Assembly: GCA_947624485.1 (NCBI GenBank)
Contig: CANQKM010000003.1
Coordinates: 1 to 64,000 of the forward strand
Length of the DNA: 64,000 nucleotides
Reading direction: 5' to 3'
Source: an uncultured Clostridia bacterium
GTDB lineage: Bacteria > Bacillota > Clostridia > UBA1381
The position numbers were made by a program, and so were the translations under genes. Below, in pieces: positions 1-9,310 of this stretch. The notes beneath the pieces are model-generated. The model was not told the origin of the DNA. It saw only the letters and a list, made by a program, of their open reading frames with translations, and did no database searches. How positions within the stretch are numbered: the stretch's first letter is position 1; every line of letters starts with the position of its first letter.

Positions 1-1293
1 AAAACTGCGCTTATAAATCAGTTTATTGGGGATAAAAGAGCCATATATTTTATGGGCGTTGAAAGTAACGCAAAGCAGAATCTTGAAAACTTTTCAAAAA
101 GCATTATGGAGTTTGCAAGCGGTTTTGAAACAGAAAGCTCTTTTCTTTCCTTCCAAGCCGCAATTGAATATGTGTTTAAGCTTGCCGAAAAAGAAAAAAT
201 CATACTTGCTATTGACGAATACCCTTATGTGGCGCGTTCATCAAAAAGTCTTGCATCCACATTGCAGCTTTTGATAGACAAATACAAGGATACATCGAAA
301 TTGATGCTTATTCTCTGCGGTTCTTCCATGTCATATATGGAAGACCATGTGCTTGCGTATAAAGCGCCTCTCTATGGTAGAAGAACGGCTCAAATTAAGC
401 TTTTACCCTTTGATTTTGAAGAAACCTGTAAGTGCCTTCAAGGTATGTCAGACGAGGATAATGCGCTGATTTATGGTATTGCCGGCGGCACGCCACAATA
501 CCTTTTACAAATGAGCAGCAAATTGAGCGTGAAAGACAATATCAAAAACACATATCTTAACCCTACATCTTTTCTTTATGAAGAGCCGACCAATCTGTTA
601 AAACAGGAAGTTCGTGAGCCTGCTACTTATACGGCAATTATTACGGCTATCGCAACGGGTTCATCAAGAATGTCTGAGATTTCAAGCAAGGTAGGCGAAG
701 ATACAAATGTATGCACGAGATACCTTAAGAACCTTATAAATCTTGGGATTGTGCAAAAAGAAACACCTTACGGAGAAAAGGCTTCCAGAAAATCAATCTA
801 TTCCATTGAGGACAATATGTTCCGATTTTGGTATCGGTTTGTGCTTGACAATAATTCGCTCATTGTACGCGGTGCTGCGGATTTGGTTTACAAAAAAATT
901 GAACCTCAGCTTTCTGATTATATGGGTAAGGTTTTTGAAGAAATCTGTAAGCAGTATCTTTGGAAACAGCTTCTTTCCGGAAACTGCCCGGTAGAGTTCA
1001 AATCTCTCGGCCGTTGGTGGGGCAATGATCCTCAAGAAAAAGCCCAAGCCGAGATTGATATTATGGGCGAACAGGATAAAAATACGGCTCTGTTTGCAGA
1101 ATGTAAATGGACAAATGGAAAAGTTGATATTGGTGTTTTGGACACTCTTGTAAAGCGAAGCGAACTATTTAATTATACGACAAAACATTATTACCTGTTC
1201 TCAAAATCAGGCTTTACAAAAGGTTGTATTGATAGAGCAAATGATATGGGCAATGTGAGTTTGGTTAAATTTTCTAATATTATTGAGAAATAA
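1..1293 (+). CDS. ATP-binding protein, ATPase_2/DUF234 type (5' end outside window)
   Basis: The reading frame is open from the first base, so the gene starts before the window. The first residues read K-T-A-L, the end of a Walker A GKT loop that lies upstream. A Walker B-like stretch (LAIDEYPYV) follows near residue 74. The C-terminal third has RFWYRFV, typical of the DUF234 half of archaeal-type ATPases, and then a nuclease-like pattern EIDIMG...FAECKW (D, then E-x-K). Family members are P-loop ATPases of unclear role, often in accessory regions. The stop lies 17 bases before the next gene's start and the RBS between them is good, so the two may be cotranscribed. Function beyond ATP binding is inferred. 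Confidence 0.85.
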   Translation, partial: KTALINQFIGDKRAIYFMGVESNAKQNLENFSKSIMEFASGFETESSFLSFQAAIEYVFKLAEKEKIILAIDEYPYVARSSKSLASTLQLLIDKYKDTSKLMLILCGSSMSYMEDHVLAYKAPLYGRRTAQIKLLPFDFEETCKCLQGMSDEDNALIYGIAGGTPQYLLQMSSKLSVKDNIKNTYLNPTSFLYEEPTNLLKQEVREPATYTAIITAIATGSSRMSEISSKVGEDTNVCTRYLKNLINLGIVQKETPYGEKASRKSIYSIEDNMFRFWYRFVLDNNSLIVRGAADLVYKKIEPQLSDYMGKVFEEICKQYLWKQLLSGNCPVEFKSLGRWWGNDPQEKAQAEIDIMGEQDKNTALFAECKWTNGKVDIGVLDTLVKRSELFNYTTKHYYLFSKSGFTKGCIDRANDMGNVSLVKFSNIIEK

Positions 1294-1310
1294 ATAAGGA
1301 GTGTATGATA

Positions 1311-3086
1311 ATGAAAGAAGGATATTTAATAGATTATATTTCAGGACAAGAAGTACCGGATGGACCAGAAGAAAGAGAGGCAACCCAAGTTTTTTCTAAA
1401 ATTCTGGTAGAGGATTATAGTTACCCAAAGGATATTATTACAACCAGACCACAATATTGCGTTAAAGCAAGACCTTCAGATATGAAAAAAGAATATCCAG
1501 TTGACATAGCGGTATTTAAGACTTCGGCTAAACATGATGATGAAGTATATATAATTGTTGAGTGCAAAAAGAAAAATAGAAAAGATGGACGAACTCAATT
1601 AGAAGACTATATGAGATTTTCTAGAGCAGAATTAGGAGTATGGTTTAATGGAGAGGAACGTCTGAACCTAAGAAAATATGAAAAGGACGGTAAAGTGTTT
1701 TTTGATGAAATACCAGATATTCCACGTTACGGACAAAGAGTAGAAGATATAGGTTTATATAAGAGAAGAGATCTTATTAAACCAACTAATCTAAAATCAA
1801 CCTTCAAAACAATGCGAAATTATCTTGCTGGAAATGTTGTCGGAGCTACTAGAGATGAAGTGCTTGCTCAACAATTAATAAATATTATATTTTGCAAAAT
1901 ATATGATGAGAGATTTACAAAACCAGAAGATATGGTTACGTTCAGAGCGGGAATAAATGAAGATAAAAACGCAGTAAAAGATAGAATTGTTACGCTTTTC
2001 AATAAAGTAAAAAACAAATATCAAGATGTGTTGGATAAGTCTGATGAAATATCAAAAGAACTCGATGCTGACTCCATTGTATATATAGTTGGTTCGCTTC
2101 AAAAATATTGCCTTAAAGACGCAGATAGAGATGCAGTCGGTGATGCATTTGAAGTATTTATAGATCACGCACTTAAAGGTGGTCAGGGGCAGTTCTTTAC
2201 TCCTAGGAATATTGTAAAAATGATTGTCGATATGCTTGATATAAAAATCTCGGATAAAATTATAGATCCTTGTTGTGGAAGTGGTGGATTTTTGGTTGAG
2301 GCTCTCAGAAATGTTTGGAGAAAAATGGATATAGAGTATGCTTCTTTAAATTGGCCAGAAAGTGAAATAGAAGTAGAGAAACAAAAAATTGCCATTGAAA
2401 AATTTAGAGGAATAGACAAAGATTATTTCTTAAGCAAGGTGTGTAAAGCACAAATGGCAATTTTAGGCGATGGAAGAGCGGGGGTATTTTGTGAAAATAG
2501 TTTAGAAAAACCTAGTGCATGGCAATCAAAAACACAAGAAAAGATACAGCTAGGAACATTTGATGTTGTAATGACAAATCCGCCATATGGCAGTAAAATA
2601 AAAGTTGTTGGAAATAACATTCTTTCACAGTTTGAATTGGCCTATAAATGGAAATATGATAGTAAAAAAAGAGAATGGAAAAAGGGAAAATTAAAGGAGA
2701 GTGACGCCCCGCAGTACCTATTTGTTGAGAGATGTATGCAATTATTACAGCCTGGTGGCAGAATGGCACTAGTTCTTCCAGATGGAATATATGGTAATGA
2801 TCAATTAGGCTATTTAAGAAAATACATATCGGAAAACTCAAGAATATTAGCCATTATTGATGTTCCAAAAGAAACATTTATGCCTCACACAAGCACTAAG
2901 ACTACAATAATTTTAGTTCAAAAACATAAAAAGAATGGAAAACCTGAAAATGATTATAAAATATTTATGGCAGTATGTGATACTTGTGGACATGATAGAC
3001 GAGGAAATATATGCGGAGAAGATGATATTTCTTTAGTAGCTGAAAATTATAATGAGTGGAGGGCGAAAAATGGCATTGAATATTAA
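1311..3086 (+). CDS. BcgI-like restriction endonuclease-methyltransferase fusion (N-6 adenine methylase with N-terminal nuclease domain)
   Basis: The N-terminal 150 residues look like a type I R_N/PD-(D/E)XK nuclease domain, with D65 followed by E84-C-K86. The central and C-terminal part is an N6-adenine methylase with the AdoMet motif DPCCGSGGF near residue 320 and the catalytic NPPYG near residue 424. Nuclease and methylase in one chain, followed by a separate specificity gene, is the arrangement of BcgI-type (type IIB) enzymes. No separate HsdR translocase is present nearby. I prefer the ATG at 1311 over 1305 because AAGGAG at 1296-1301 is better spaced. The 3' end overlaps the specificity gene by 17 bases, so the two are translationally coupled. 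Whether it cuts DNA is inferred from motifs only. Confidence 0.85.
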   Translation: MKEGYLIDYISGQEVPDGPEEREATQVFSKILVEDYSYPKDIITTRPQYCVKARPSDMKKEYPVDIAVFKTSAKHDDEVYIIVECKKKNRKDGRTQLEDYMRFSRAELGVWFNGEERLNLRKYEKDGKVFFDEIPDIPRYGQRVEDIGLYKRRDLIKPTNLKSTFKTMRNYLAGNVVGATRDEVLAQQLINIIFCKIYDERFTKPEDMVTFRAGINEDKNAVKDRIVTLFNKVKNKYQDVLDKSDEISKELDADSIVYIVGSLQKYCLKDADRDAVGDAFEVFIDHALKGGQGQFFTPRNIVKMIVDMLDIKISDKIIDPCCGSGGFLVEALRNVWRKMDIEYASLNWPESEIEVEKQKIAIEKFRGIDKDYFLSKVCKAQMAILGDGRAGVFCENSLEKPSAWQSKTQEKIQLGTFDVVMTNPPYGSKIKVVGNNILSQFELAYKWKYDSKKREWKKGKLKESDAPQYLFVERCMQLLQPGGRMALVLPDGIYGNDQLGYLRKYISENSRILAIIDVPKETFMPHTSTKTTIILVQKHKKNGKPENDYKIFMAVCDTCGHDRRGNICGEDDISLVAENYNEWRAKNGIEY

Positions 3087-4464
3087 AAACATAAGCTTTA
3101 ATGAACTACAAGATGCTAACCGATTTGATGCAAGATATTTTTTCCTTCAGGATACCATAGATCGCTTTTCTAAAAACAAGAACATTCAGCTTGTTGATTT
3201 AGGGGAAAAAGAACTACTTTTAGAAATAACAGATGGAGAACACACTGGACAAACATTTGTTGATGATGGCGTACGTTTTATAAAAAATTCAAGCGTAAAA
3301 GATTTTGATATTAGTCTTACTGATGGTTTTTACATAACAGAATATAAACACTCGCTTTTGCAACGTTCTGCGCTTAGAAGTAATGATATATTGTTTACAA
3401 CTATCGGACACTTAGGCTCTGCAACGATAGTTCCTGAGGACTTTGGAGAAGCCAATATAAATCAAAATCTTGTTAGAATGAAAATAAATGATGCAGCAAT
3501 CGATCCGTATTATCTTGCAGCTTTTTTAAATTCTTCTTTTGTGAGGAAGCAAATTGATTGTTTATTTACTGGTAACATTCAAAGGATTCTAACTTATCCA
3601 AAAATAAAAAAGATCAAGATTATAAAAGCTAAAGATTCAATACAGAAAAAAGTAAGAAAACATTATTTGGAGGCTATAGAATTTGGAAATGATGCCTGGG
3701 AAAGTATTATTTATGCCAAGAACACAATTAGAAAACGATTAGGTTTAGATGTTTTTTCACCCATAAATACCTTCTCTTACGAAGTCGATTATAAAGCTAT
3801 TGAAAATGGATTATGGACACCTAAATATTATTTTCCTAAATATGTTTCTACTATTGAATACTTACAGAGTAATTTTAAGTGCAAACCCTTATCCAAATTG
3901 ATAAAATATAAATCCGGAGATGAGGTTGGTAGTGATTCATATAATAGTTATTTGGATAAAAAACCTACTGATGTTCCTTTTATAAGGACATCCGATATAT
4001 ATAATTATCAATATGATATTTGTCCTGATAACTTTGTTGATTTTGAGACATATAAAGATTTACATCAAAATGTAGAGGTTGGTAATATTTTATTTTCTAA
4101 TGATGGAAAGATTGGTATGACAACAATGATCTCGCAAGATAATCCTATAATTGTCCAAAGTCATATAAATATCATTAAATTAAATACAACGGAAATAACA
4201 CCTGAGTATTTATATGCGATGCTTATGATAGAAGAGATAAATTCATATTAAAGTGATAAATGTACAGTCATTCAATCAACAATCCCGACGCTTGCGAAAC
4301 GATTAAACGAATTTGTTATTCCTATTCTTGATGATGATATTATTGCGGAAGTTACAGATTTAATAAAACAAGCGAACCAACTTTTTGATAAAAAAAGGGA
4401 TAAGATTAAAGAAATTCAAAATTTAATTGAACGATTGATAATTGATTCAATGGCTCAAGATTAA
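3070..4464 (+). pseudogene. Restriction specificity subunit (HsdS-like), interrupted by an in-frame stop
   Basis: Two target-recognition-type halves are visible. The first (residues about 10-200) contains the HsdS pattern NDILFTTIG...NQNLVRMK and the second (about 240-465) repeats it with GNILFSNDG...VQSHINIIKL. An ochre codon at 4249-4251 (codon 394) ends the ORF. The same frame continues without interruption for 70 codons to a TAA at 4462-4464 and encodes the coiled-coil end expected of HsdS (IPTLAKRLNEFVIP, then KKRDKIKEIQNLIERLI). So this is a nonsense change and not a frameshift. ATG 3070 is chosen because GGAGGG at 3057-3062 precedes it. The truncated product would lack the second conserved helix that docks on the methylase, and the system may be inactive. 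Confidence 0.85.
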
Positions 4465-4524
4465 TAAACAAATTTATAAATTATATTCAAGCAAAACCAA
4501 TTCTGTTAAAAGGAGGTAATTAAA

Positions 4525-5424
4525 TTGAAACAGTTTTTATATCTTGATATTGATATCGTTAATTCGATTATTGCACAGTCTAACAATGGTCTTGTACAAA
4601 CATTATCAAACGAGCAAGAAAAATCCAAAGCAGAGTCAGACGCAATTACTTCAAGCGTTCAAGCTGATGGAACAATAGGGGGATCTATTTTCAACCTCGC
4701 CAAAGCTGAAGTAGATTTGTCAGGAAAATTAGAGGCGATAGAAAATGATACATCAACTTTTGTTTCAAAAGAAATAATATCGAAAACGTTACACGACGCG
4801 GCATTTGATATAGCGTATTCAAACATTTCTCCTAAAAAATTTAAAATGGGCGAAGATAATTCTGATGAATATGGGGATTATGTGGAATTAACAAGAGTTT
4901 TTGACTTTGTTGACATTGAATATTTAGATAAGTTGTTTGATAAAAATGGACTTATTGATTTCTTCAAAAAAACATCTAGGGAAAAAATCGAAACTGAAGC
5001 TAGTGCTGCAACAGAAGGGATGAACAGAGAACAGCTTAGAACAGTAAGCTCCAAAGTAAAAGGAGAAATAAAAAAGTTGGTTGATGCAAGCAACAAACAG
5101 TATGATGATATCCATGAAATGATAACGGCATTCAAACAATTATTGCCGTATTCACGAATGCTCATTTCATCCGATGGATACCTTATCCCCTTAGACGATA
5201 AATATTTTAGAATTAATCCATCAAACTTGGGATTTAAATACGGAGGTGAAATAACCTGCGTTGGAATGGTGACGAATATTATCGGAACGGATACTAATCC
5301 GTGCGATGATAAAAACATATTTGCGACCCTTCAATTTACAGTGAACGAAGCATTACGTGCAATACTCCCAACAAAAGAAGAAAATATATGTGTGATTCAT
5401 CCTATAGCCGTATTTTATGAATAA
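4525..5424 (+). CDS. DUF6414-like protein
   Basis: 299 residues starting at TTG, preceded by a strong AGGAGG at 4511-4516. The N-terminus (FLYLDIDIVNSIIAQ) matches the opening of DUF6414 proteins as I recall them. No catalytic motif, signal peptide or membrane segment is evident. The middle (about 120-210) is rich in charged residues and probably helical. It follows the restriction-modification pair by 60 bases and is closed by its own terminator. Members of this family are often seen in accessory or defence regions, but the biochemical role is not known to me, so function is left open. Confidence 0.7.
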   Translation: MKQFLYLDIDIVNSIIAQSNNGLVQTLSNEQEKSKAESDAITSSVQADGTIGGSIFNLAKAEVDLSGKLEAIENDTSTFVSKEIISKTLHDAAFDIAYSNISPKKFKMGEDNSDEYGDYVELTRVFDFVDIEYLDKLFDKNGLIDFFKKTSREKIETEASAATEGMNREQLRTVSSKVKGEIKKLVDASNKQYDDIHEMITAFKQLLPYSRMLISSDGYLIPLDDKYFRINPSNLGFKYGGEITCVGMVTNIIGTDTNPCDDKNIFATLQFTVNEALRAILPTKEENICVIHPIAVFYE

Positions 5425-5432
5425 ACCTAAAA

Positions 5433-5459
5433 GTAGCAGCCCGAAGGTCTGCTGCTTTT
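5433..5459 (+). terminator. Rho-independent terminator after the DUF6414 gene
   Basis: GTAGCAG pairs with CTGCTGC (one wobble) around a 9-base loop, followed by TTTTG. It lies 8 bases after the stop codon at 5424. Confidence 0.65.
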
Positions 5460-5770
5460 GTCATATATTCGATTATCTAAAATCATCAATCCAGACTTGG
5501 GACTGTTCGAGAGTAATTTCACCGTTATAGCATTTTTTGCGTTTCGCGCGGGCGATTTTACCGTATGCTTACAACCTACCGATTTTTGCGTTTTCTCAAA
5601 ATCGGCAGATTGTAATTTTTCGTATTTTTGAGCATTTGTATATACAAGTTCGACAACAGTAATTGTGAAAAAATACGGGGTGATTCCAAAGAGGATACCG
5701 TCCTCTTTGGTTCGGGGTCATCCAATAGGGGCGAACAGCCTCCCTTTTGGCACACGATTTTCCGTCGGGA

Positions 5771-5801
5771 AAGTCTAGTGTGTTATACCTTTTGTAACCG
5801 C
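5771..5801 (+). other. oriT: Candidate oriT of MobV type
   Basis: The sequence TAGTGTG followed by TTATAC (5776-5788) is identical to the nick core described for the pMV158 MobM relaxase (TAGTGTG/TTA), which would put the nick between 5782 and 5783. The flank TATACCTTTTGTAACCGC (5784-5801) recurs inverted at 5961-5979 with one extra G. A MobV relaxase is encoded 2 kb downstream on the same element. The assignment rests on motif identity and context. Confidence 0.6.
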
Positions 5802-5860
5802 AGGCGGCGAAAAGGGATTGAGGCGAGTGTTCTCAAGCACTTTTAGATGACGGCAGCGCG

Positions 5861-5904
5861 AAAAATGCCAGAGCCGCACACCTTTTGCGGCACGGGCATT
5901 TTTT
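5861..5904. terminator. Long bidirectional terminator-like hairpin
   Basis: AAAAATGCC pairs with GGCATTTTTT, and inside it GCCGCA pairs with TGCGGC. Flanking A and T runs allow termination on either strand. It lies about 100 bases beyond the 3' end of the sigma-factor gene, which reads toward it, and between the oriT-like site and its inverted flank copy. Confidence 0.55.
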
Positions 5905-6005
5905 GTGCGGGCAAAGCGGGATTGTATGATTTTGAGCCGCAGTGAAAATCTTACAATACCGCGGGTTACAAAAGGTATATACAGCCCTCCGCAGGAGAAA
6001 GCACT

Positions 6006-6626
6006 TTACAAAAACATCAGCTCCCGCATTTTTTGAAGCGCCTCTTTTTCAACAGATTTCGCTCTGCTCACGCTGAGAGAAAAATAAAATGCCGTATCGG
6101 CGATTGAGTGTTCCTTATCGTCCTCAAAGCCGAACCGATAAAGCAAATATGTACGTTCTCTGTCGCCAAGCTCACGTAGTGCCGCATACAATTCTTGCAG
6201 CTGTTCTGCTCGCAAAGTTATTTGTTCCGGCGTTTTGGAATAAAGCTCGGATGCTAAAACTTCCCATAACCGCTGTTCGCCGGTTTCAATACATTTGTCC
6301 AAGCTCTCAACCTCAAAACAAGTAGAAGACAGATTTTTTCGCACCAAGTCCGTCATTGCATTTTTGATTGCGGGCTTTGCGTAAGTGAGAAAATTTACGC
6401 CGATCCGTTCGTCATATCTTTCGATACATTTCCAAAAAGCAATCATGCCTTCCTGAACAAAATCGTCAAATTCTATTCCTGACATGTTCCCGAATTTTGA
6501 AAATGCTTCCTTTGCAACAGTCTTAATAAATCCGATATTATTTCCAATCAGCATATCTTTTGCCGCGGCATCTCCGTTTTTTGCAAGACGGCATAGTTGC
6601 TCGTTGGTCAGATTACACATTTTCAT
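6006..6626 (-). CDS. RNA polymerase sigma factor, sigma-70 family, element-encoded
   Basis: About 206 residues. Region 2 is clear: EFDDFVQEGMIAFWKCIERYDERIGVNFLTYA, the core-binding and -10 recognition helices. A C-terminal helix-turn-helix (region 4-like, near AALRELGDRERTYLLYRFG) follows. This type of small sigma factor is common on integrative elements of gut Firmicutes and is thought to drive element genes. The start at 6626 lies inside the end of the upstream XRE gene (14-base overlap), so the two are coupled. An alternative start at 6620 (MCNLTNEQ) is also possible. Confidence 0.85.
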   Translation of the reverse strand: MKMCNLTNEQLCRLAKNGDAAAKDMLIGNNIGFIKTVAKEAFSKFGNMSGIEFDDFVQEGMIAFWKCIERYDERIGVNFLTYAKPAIKNAMTDLVRKNLSSTCFEVESLDKCIETGEQRLWEVLASELYSKTPEQITLRAEQLQELYAALRELGDRERTYLLYRFGFEDDKEHSIADTAFYFSLSVSRAKSVEKEALQKMRELMFL

Positions 6627-7413
6627 TTGCCGCACCACCCGTGATTGACAAGAAAAATTGTTTTATTTGCCCCTGTATTTCTTCGGTTACGCCGTTCATG
6701 CCCGAAACGGATTCCGCGACTTTATCGGCAATGTCCTCAGGCGTTATTTTGCATTTTTGAATATCCTGCCCTTTGGTAAGCTCCGATAACATTTTGTCAA
6801 AAGTGTTTTTTTGTATTTTTTGTGCCTGTTCAATCTCTGAGCCTGCGTCCTTTCTTATTTCTTTTACCGCTGCCATAAGTTGCCGCTGTATCGCCGACAA
6901 ATCGGCTTGATAAAGAGGAGTTTTCAATGCAGATATGTCGTAGACAGCTTGTTTATTGCCATTCATAAGTAAAGCCACGGAATCGTATAATTGGTTTTGC
7001 ACCGCAAATCCGGCTGCCAGTTCTTCATTCATATAACGCGAAATTAAGTATGTAGCTTCGGCAAAATGCGGGTCTGTCAAAAGACGGTTTACAACGTCGG
7101 CGTTGACTCTGCCCGTATAAAGATTTCTCGCAGCTTCAACAGATAAGCTAAGCTCCGAAACGTCGTAGTTTTTACGGTCGGGCTCATCAGTAATTCCGAG
7201 CAGAAAATCGGTAGATACATTGAATATTTCCGCAATCCGCATGATACTTTCGTTTCCGAGCTTGTCTGTTCTGCCGCTTATAAAGCGGCTCAATGTGCTT
7301 TCCGCAATATCAATACGTTTTGCAAGCTCTGATTGGGTGAGGTTTAATTTCTTCATTAAATCCTGTATTCGCTCCCTAACCATTCCCGGTAAATATTTTT
7401 GTTTCACTTTCAT
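6613..7413 (-). CDS. XRE-family transcriptional regulator with long C-terminal domain
   Basis: A cro/CI helix-turn-helix lies at residues about 15-70 (LTQSELAKRIDIAESTLSRFISG...ADFLLG-type ending). It is followed by about 190 helical residues without recognised domain. Start 7413 (MKVKQKYLPG) is preferred because AAAGGA sits just upstream. An upstream in-frame extension to 7482 has no good RBS. Coupled with the sigma factor and divergent from the relaxase, it is the likely master regulator of the mobilizable element. Two palindromes upstream (7514-7529 and 7644-7659) are possible operators. Confidence 0.85.
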   Translation of the reverse strand: MKVKQKYLPGMVRERIQDLMKKLNLTQSELAKRIDIAESTLSRFISGRTDKLGNESIMRIAEIFNVSTDFLLGITDEPDRKNYDVSELSLSVEAARNLYTGRVNADVVNRLLTDPHFAEATYLISRYMNEELAAGFAVQNQLYDSVALLMNGNKQAVYDISALKTPLYQADLSAIQRQLMAAVKEIRKDAGSEIEQAQKIQKNTFDKMLSELTKGQDIQKCKITPEDIADKVAESVSGMNGVTEEIQGQIKQFFLSITGGAANENV

Positions 7414-7866
7414 CAGTCCTTTCAGTTTTTCGGCAAATAAAAACGCCATACACACTAAAGAAAGATAGAACATCACTATCATTCTTTACTATGTATGACG
7501 CTTGGTAGTCTCCTTTAGGCTTGCCTAAATTCTCTCCGCTTGCATGTTACATTTATTATATATATCATTGCGCTATTTGATTGTAGATTTATTGTAGCAC
7601 ATTTCTCATAAATATGTCAAGCAAATTTTTGTATTCATTTTGTCTTGCATTTTTGCAAGAATGCGGGGTGACTTTTTTTGTTCCCTTGAAAAAACGCCTG
7701 ATTTTTACGTCTATCATGATTTTCCCCGTATAGTATAGCGACGAAGAAATTGTCGAACAAAACTAAGGGAGGGAAAAGTCAAAGCAGCAATTATATTAGA
7801 TTAAGTACACAATTTGCGCGTACTTTAAGGTCGGTGTCAGAATTTTTTTACGGGAGGGAAACAAAC
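7414..7866. promoter_or_regulatory. Divergent control region between regulator and relaxase
   Basis: Contains the perfect palindrome TTTAGGCTTGCCTAAA (7514-7529) and CTTGCATTTTTGCAAG (7644-7659), both possible binding sites of the adjacent XRE protein. An in-frame TTG-initiated extension of the relaxase (from 7750) is open, but its translation is not like MobV N-termini. Confidence 0.45.
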
Positions 7867-8829
7867 ATGCAAGCACAATATGGAATTTTAAGGTTTGCAA
7901 AATACAAGGGACCGGAAATTGGTCATATAGAGGTTCATAATGAGCGAACAAAAGAGAAATACGCGAGCAATCCCGATGTGGATACAAGTAGGAGCAAATA
8001 CAATTTACATTTGTTAAAACCGAAGCGGAAATATCGGGCGGAAGCAGAACGGCAGATTGCCGAAGCAGGATGCCGGACACGCTCAGACAGCGTTAGGGTA
8101 GTAGAAGCTCTTATCACGGCAAGTCCCGAATTTTTCAAAGGGAAGAAGCGAGCAGAGATAAAGGAATATTTCAGCTATGCGCTCGGTTTCATTAAGGCTC
8201 ATCAGAATGAAAACACAATAATCTCCGCAGTGGTGCATATGGACGAGAAAACGCCGCATATGCACCTTTGTTTTATACCGATTACGGAGGACGGCAGGCT
8301 TTCGGCAAAGGATATTGTCGGCAATAAGAAAAAGTTGACGTGGTGGCAGGATGAGTTTTGGAAGCATATGGTTAAGAAATATCCGGCGCTGGAGCGCGGC
8401 GAGAGCGCGTCAAAAACTGGGCGGGAGCATATTCCGCCGAGGATATTCAAGGAAATGGCGCACCTTAACAAGCAGCGAGAAAAACTTGAAATGCTTATCA
8501 TCGGTATAAATCCGCTGAATAAAAAGGCGCGGCTTGATGAAATTGCCGGACTTCTCAATAAATTTCTGCCCACCGTAGAGAAAATGAATACAGAGCTAAA
8601 ACGGTACCGTACAGCATTTAAGGAGTTGGAAAACGAAAATGCGGAGCTCACAAAGAAAAACAAAGCGCTTACTGATAAATCCAAGGAAAGTCTTTTGAAA
8701 AAGCTGCAAATCGCACAGCTTGAACGAGATTATGCTGCGGTAATGGATTTGCTCGGGTGTATCCCGCCTGACCTTCTCATTGACTGCAAAAAATCTGAAA
8801 ATATTATTTTTCAAGAGAATGGGAGGTGA
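7867..8829 (+). CDS. MobV-family relaxase (Mob/Pre plasmid recombination protein)
   Basis: 320 residues from ATG 7867, with GGGAGG at 7853-7858. MobV motifs are complete. The N-terminal H24-N-E-R followed by SNPDVDTSRS corresponds to the region holding the catalytic His22 of MobM. The metal-binding motif H124-M-D-E-K-T-P-H-M-H follows. The C-terminal 90 residues form a charged coiled coil. The enzyme nicks the element at oriT and leads the single strand into a recipient using a helper's conjugation machinery. No type IV secretion genes are in the window, so the element is mobilizable and not self-transmissible. A matching nick-site motif lies at 5776-5788. Confidence 0.9.
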   Translation: MQAQYGILRFAKYKGPEIGHIEVHNERTKEKYASNPDVDTSRSKYNLHLLKPKRKYRAEAERQIAEAGCRTRSDSVRVVEALITASPEFFKGKKRAEIKEYFSYALGFIKAHQNENTIISAVVHMDEKTPHMHLCFIPITEDGRLSAKDIVGNKKKLTWWQDEFWKHMVKKYPALERGESASKTGREHIPPRIFKEMAHLNKQREKLEMLIIGINPLNKKARLDEIAGLLNKFLPTVEKMNTELKRYRTAFKELENENAELTKKNKALTDKSKESLLKKLQIAQLERDYAAVMDLLGCIPPDLLIDCKKSENIIFQENGR

Positions 8830-8835
8830 GAATGT

Positions 8836-9045
8836 ATGGGATACGTCCGCAAAGATGTTGAAAAAACGAAATGTGCAGCGAAAAAGTTCGTCCGTTATCC
8901 TGAAGGCGCAGAGCGTTACAGTTTAGGACTGACAAAGTTTCAGGAATTGGCAAAAGAGGCTAAGGCAGTTTATAAAATAGATAAGGTTGCTTTGGTTAAC
9001 TGCGAAATCTTTGAAAAATACCTTGAAACATTTCGTGAGTTTTGA
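8836..9045 (+). CDS. Small element-encoded protein (DUF6462-like)
   Basis: 69 residues, basic N-terminus (MGYVRKDVEKTKCAAKKF) and a central segment (FQELAKEAKAVYKIDKVALVNCEIFEKYL) that fits a small winged-helix/excisionase-like fold. GGGAGGTGA precedes the start and the gap to the relaxase is 6 bases, so it belongs to the same transcript. Proteins of this type sit just before the integrase in related elements and may help excision. The family name is from memory. Confidence 0.6.
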   Translation: MGYVRKDVEKTKCAAKKFVRYPEGAERYSLGLTKFQELAKEAKAVYKIDKVALVNCEIFEKYLETFREF

Positions 9046-9310
9046 TTTTGAGTGGCTTTCTTTTAACAGGAAGCCGCATACATAGAACATTTGCGGGATA
9101 TTTATCACAACAAAATTTGAACAGAAAGACTTAACAAGCACTTGACTTTTTGTCATAGGGAATGTACAATAAATTTATGTGAGGCAGAAAAAGCAATGTC
9201 TCAACAAATAACATGACTGTGACAAAGGTTGTCTTGGAAAGCTTGTAGGAAATATTAGTTAAATCCGAAAAGTGTTAAGTCTTTCTTCTGTTTTAGAAGG
9301 AGGAATTAAA

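Larger units (their letters stand above)
5460..6005. other. Non-coding region carrying a candidate transfer origin and hairpins
   Basis: No gene is convincing here. The stretch holds a hairpin CCGATTTTTG/CAAAATCGG near 5579-5607, the oriT-like site at 5771-5801, a long hairpin at 5861-5904, and a second copy in inverted orientation of the oriT flank (GGGTTACAAAAGGTATA near 5963-5979). A 72-codon ORF across it overlaps these structures and is not counted as a gene. Confidence 0.6.

Noticed and set aside
3070-4464. Frameshift in the specificity gene
   Set aside because: The downstream coding part is in the same frame as the upstream part. The interruption is a stop codon and not a shift.
5628-5846. 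72-codon ORF between the DUF6414 gene and the sigma factor
   Set aside because: It runs across the oriT-like site, has no ribosome binding site, and its translation resembles no protein I know.
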